The position numbers and the translations under genes were made by a program. Below the pieces are notes generated by a model, which saw only the letters and a program-made list of their open reading frames with translations, ran no database searches and was not told the origin of the DNA. Shown piece after piece: positions 63,561-64,000 of a DNA stretch of 64,000 bases (position 1 is the first letter of the stretch; every line of letters begins with the position of its first letter). The stretch is from Mycobacterium sp. MS1601 (lineage in GTDB: Bacteria; Actinomycetota; Actinomycetes; Mycobacteriales; Mycobacteriaceae): the NCBI RefSeq assembly GCF_001984215.1, contig NZ_CP019420.1:6076001-6140000 (forward strand), given 5' to 3'.

Positions 63561-64000
63561 CTACGAACCTGCAGCTGACAACGTGGCGTACTCCTCATCG
63601 GTGAGCGTGATGTCCGCTGCGGCCACGTTCTCCTCGAGGTGAGCGACCTTGGAGGTGCCGGGGATGGGCACCATCGCGGGCGAGCGCGCGAGCAGCCACG
63701 CCAGCGCGAGCTGCGACGCCGTGGCGCCATGGTCGGCGGCGATCTTCTGCAACGGGCCGTCCTGGGCGGCAAGAGGTCCTGCAGCCAACGGGAACCACGG
63801 GATGAAGCCGATGCCCTCGGCGGTCACCACGTCCAGCAGCGATTCGGACTGGCGCACCGTGAGGTTGTACATGTTCTGCACGGAGACGATGGCGGCCTCC
63901 TTCTGCGCGGCACGCAGTTGATCCACGTCGACCTCCGAGAGCCCGATGTGGCGGATCTTGCCTTCGCGTTGCAGCGCAGCCAGCTCCCCTACCTGGTCGG
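63561..64000 (-). CDS. Aldo/keto reductase, 5' end cut by the window edge
   Basis: The C-terminal 146 residues of a NAD(P)H-dependent aldo/keto reductase. The frame is open to the window edge and continues the family motif DQVGELAALQREGKIRHIGLSE, then VSVQNMYNL, the PLAAGPLA phosphate loop region, ASQLALAWLLARSPAMVPIPGTSKVAHLEENV for NADPH binding, and LTDEEYATLSA at the end. The catalytic Tyr/Lys/Asp/His residues lie in the missing N-terminal half. Confidence 0.87.
   Translation of the reverse strand, partial: DQVGELAALQREGKIRHIGLSEVDVDQLRAAQKEAAIVSVQNMYNLTVRQSESLLDVVTAEGIGFIPWFPLAAGPLAAQDGPLQKIAADHGATASQLALAWLLARSPAMVPIPGTSKVAHLEENVAAADITLTDEEYATLSAAGS

Noticed and set aside
1..64000. Mobile elements, tRNA genes or CRISPR arrays
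   Set aside because: I read the intergenic regions for transposase frames, terminal repeats, cloverleaf structures and regularly spaced repeats and found none. A tRNAscan or repeat-finder run would be needed to be certain.

Overview
The window is a high-GC actinobacterial chromosome segment that looks mycobacterial (rapid-grower / Mycolicibacterium type). The evidence is gene content and order. From about 9.85 kb onward, minus-strand aspS, the radical SAM gene, hisS, ppiB, rel, apt, a lipoprotein gene, secF-secD-yajC, gabT, carboxylic acid reductase (fadD9/car), ruvB-ruvA-ruvC, yebC, pdxT, tesB, pdxS, a NUDIX gene, pimA, patA, pgsA, a HIT gene and thrS follow the order I remember for Rv2572c to Rv2614c of Mycobacterium tuberculosis. 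Blocks that are not part of that backbone are inserted between these genes.

Region 1 (8-9709, minus strand) is an accessory catabolic operon of ten genes. All but one junction overlap by 4 bases. From promoter to end it encodes two Rieske oxygenase alpha subunits, a small orphan HicB-like protein, a nitrilase-superfamily enzyme, an ABC ATPase and permease, a luciferase-like flavin oxidoreductase, an Asp/Glu/hydantoin racemase, a DapA-like aldolase and a dihydropyrimidinase/hydantoinase. A large interrupted palindrome lies 14 bases upstream of the first gene. The set reads as import, oxygenation, ring opening and decarbamoylation of an unidentified, probably nitrogen-heterocyclic, compound. 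It is the best candidate here for an undescribed pathway.

Region 2 (9.85-18.3 kb) holds aspS, an SRPBCC protein, a carboxylesterase, a zinc metallopeptidase, a DUF885 protein, an NTF2-like protein, a radical SAM protein with an SOS box, and a secreted MmpS-like protein. Region 3 (18.3-23.9 kb) is a complete urtABCDE urea transporter with a structured leader, followed by a small membrane protein. Region 4 (23.9-32.1 kb) holds hisS, a degenerate metallo-beta-lactamase-fold protein, tandem cyclophilins, a VCBS-like orphan, a DUF2161 nuclease-fold protein, rel and apt. Region 5 (32.1-37.3 kb) is the Sec accessory block (lipoprotein, secF, secD, yajC).

Region 6 (37.7-48.1 kb) holds gabT, a frameshifted membrane-protein gene, car with an AT-rich promoter, a DUF1304 protein, a MocR regulator divergent from a NimA-like flavoprotein and an amidotransferase, and a Fic enzyme whose promoter carries an array of GCGACAC half-sites with a perfect 28-base palindrome. 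Region 7 (48.4-52.6 kb) is ruvCAB with an SOS box, then a TetR/hydrolase pair sharing a double operator. Region 8 (52.6-64 kb) holds yebC, the vitamin B6 synthase genes pdxT and pdxS with a thioesterase gene between them, and a tightly overlapping thrS-HIT-pgsA-patA-pimA-NUDIX operon for phosphatidylinositol mannoside synthesis. It ends with a TIGR02611 membrane protein, a thioesterase, and an aldo/keto reductase cut by the window edge.

I saw no tRNA, rRNA, CRISPR array, transposase or phage gene.
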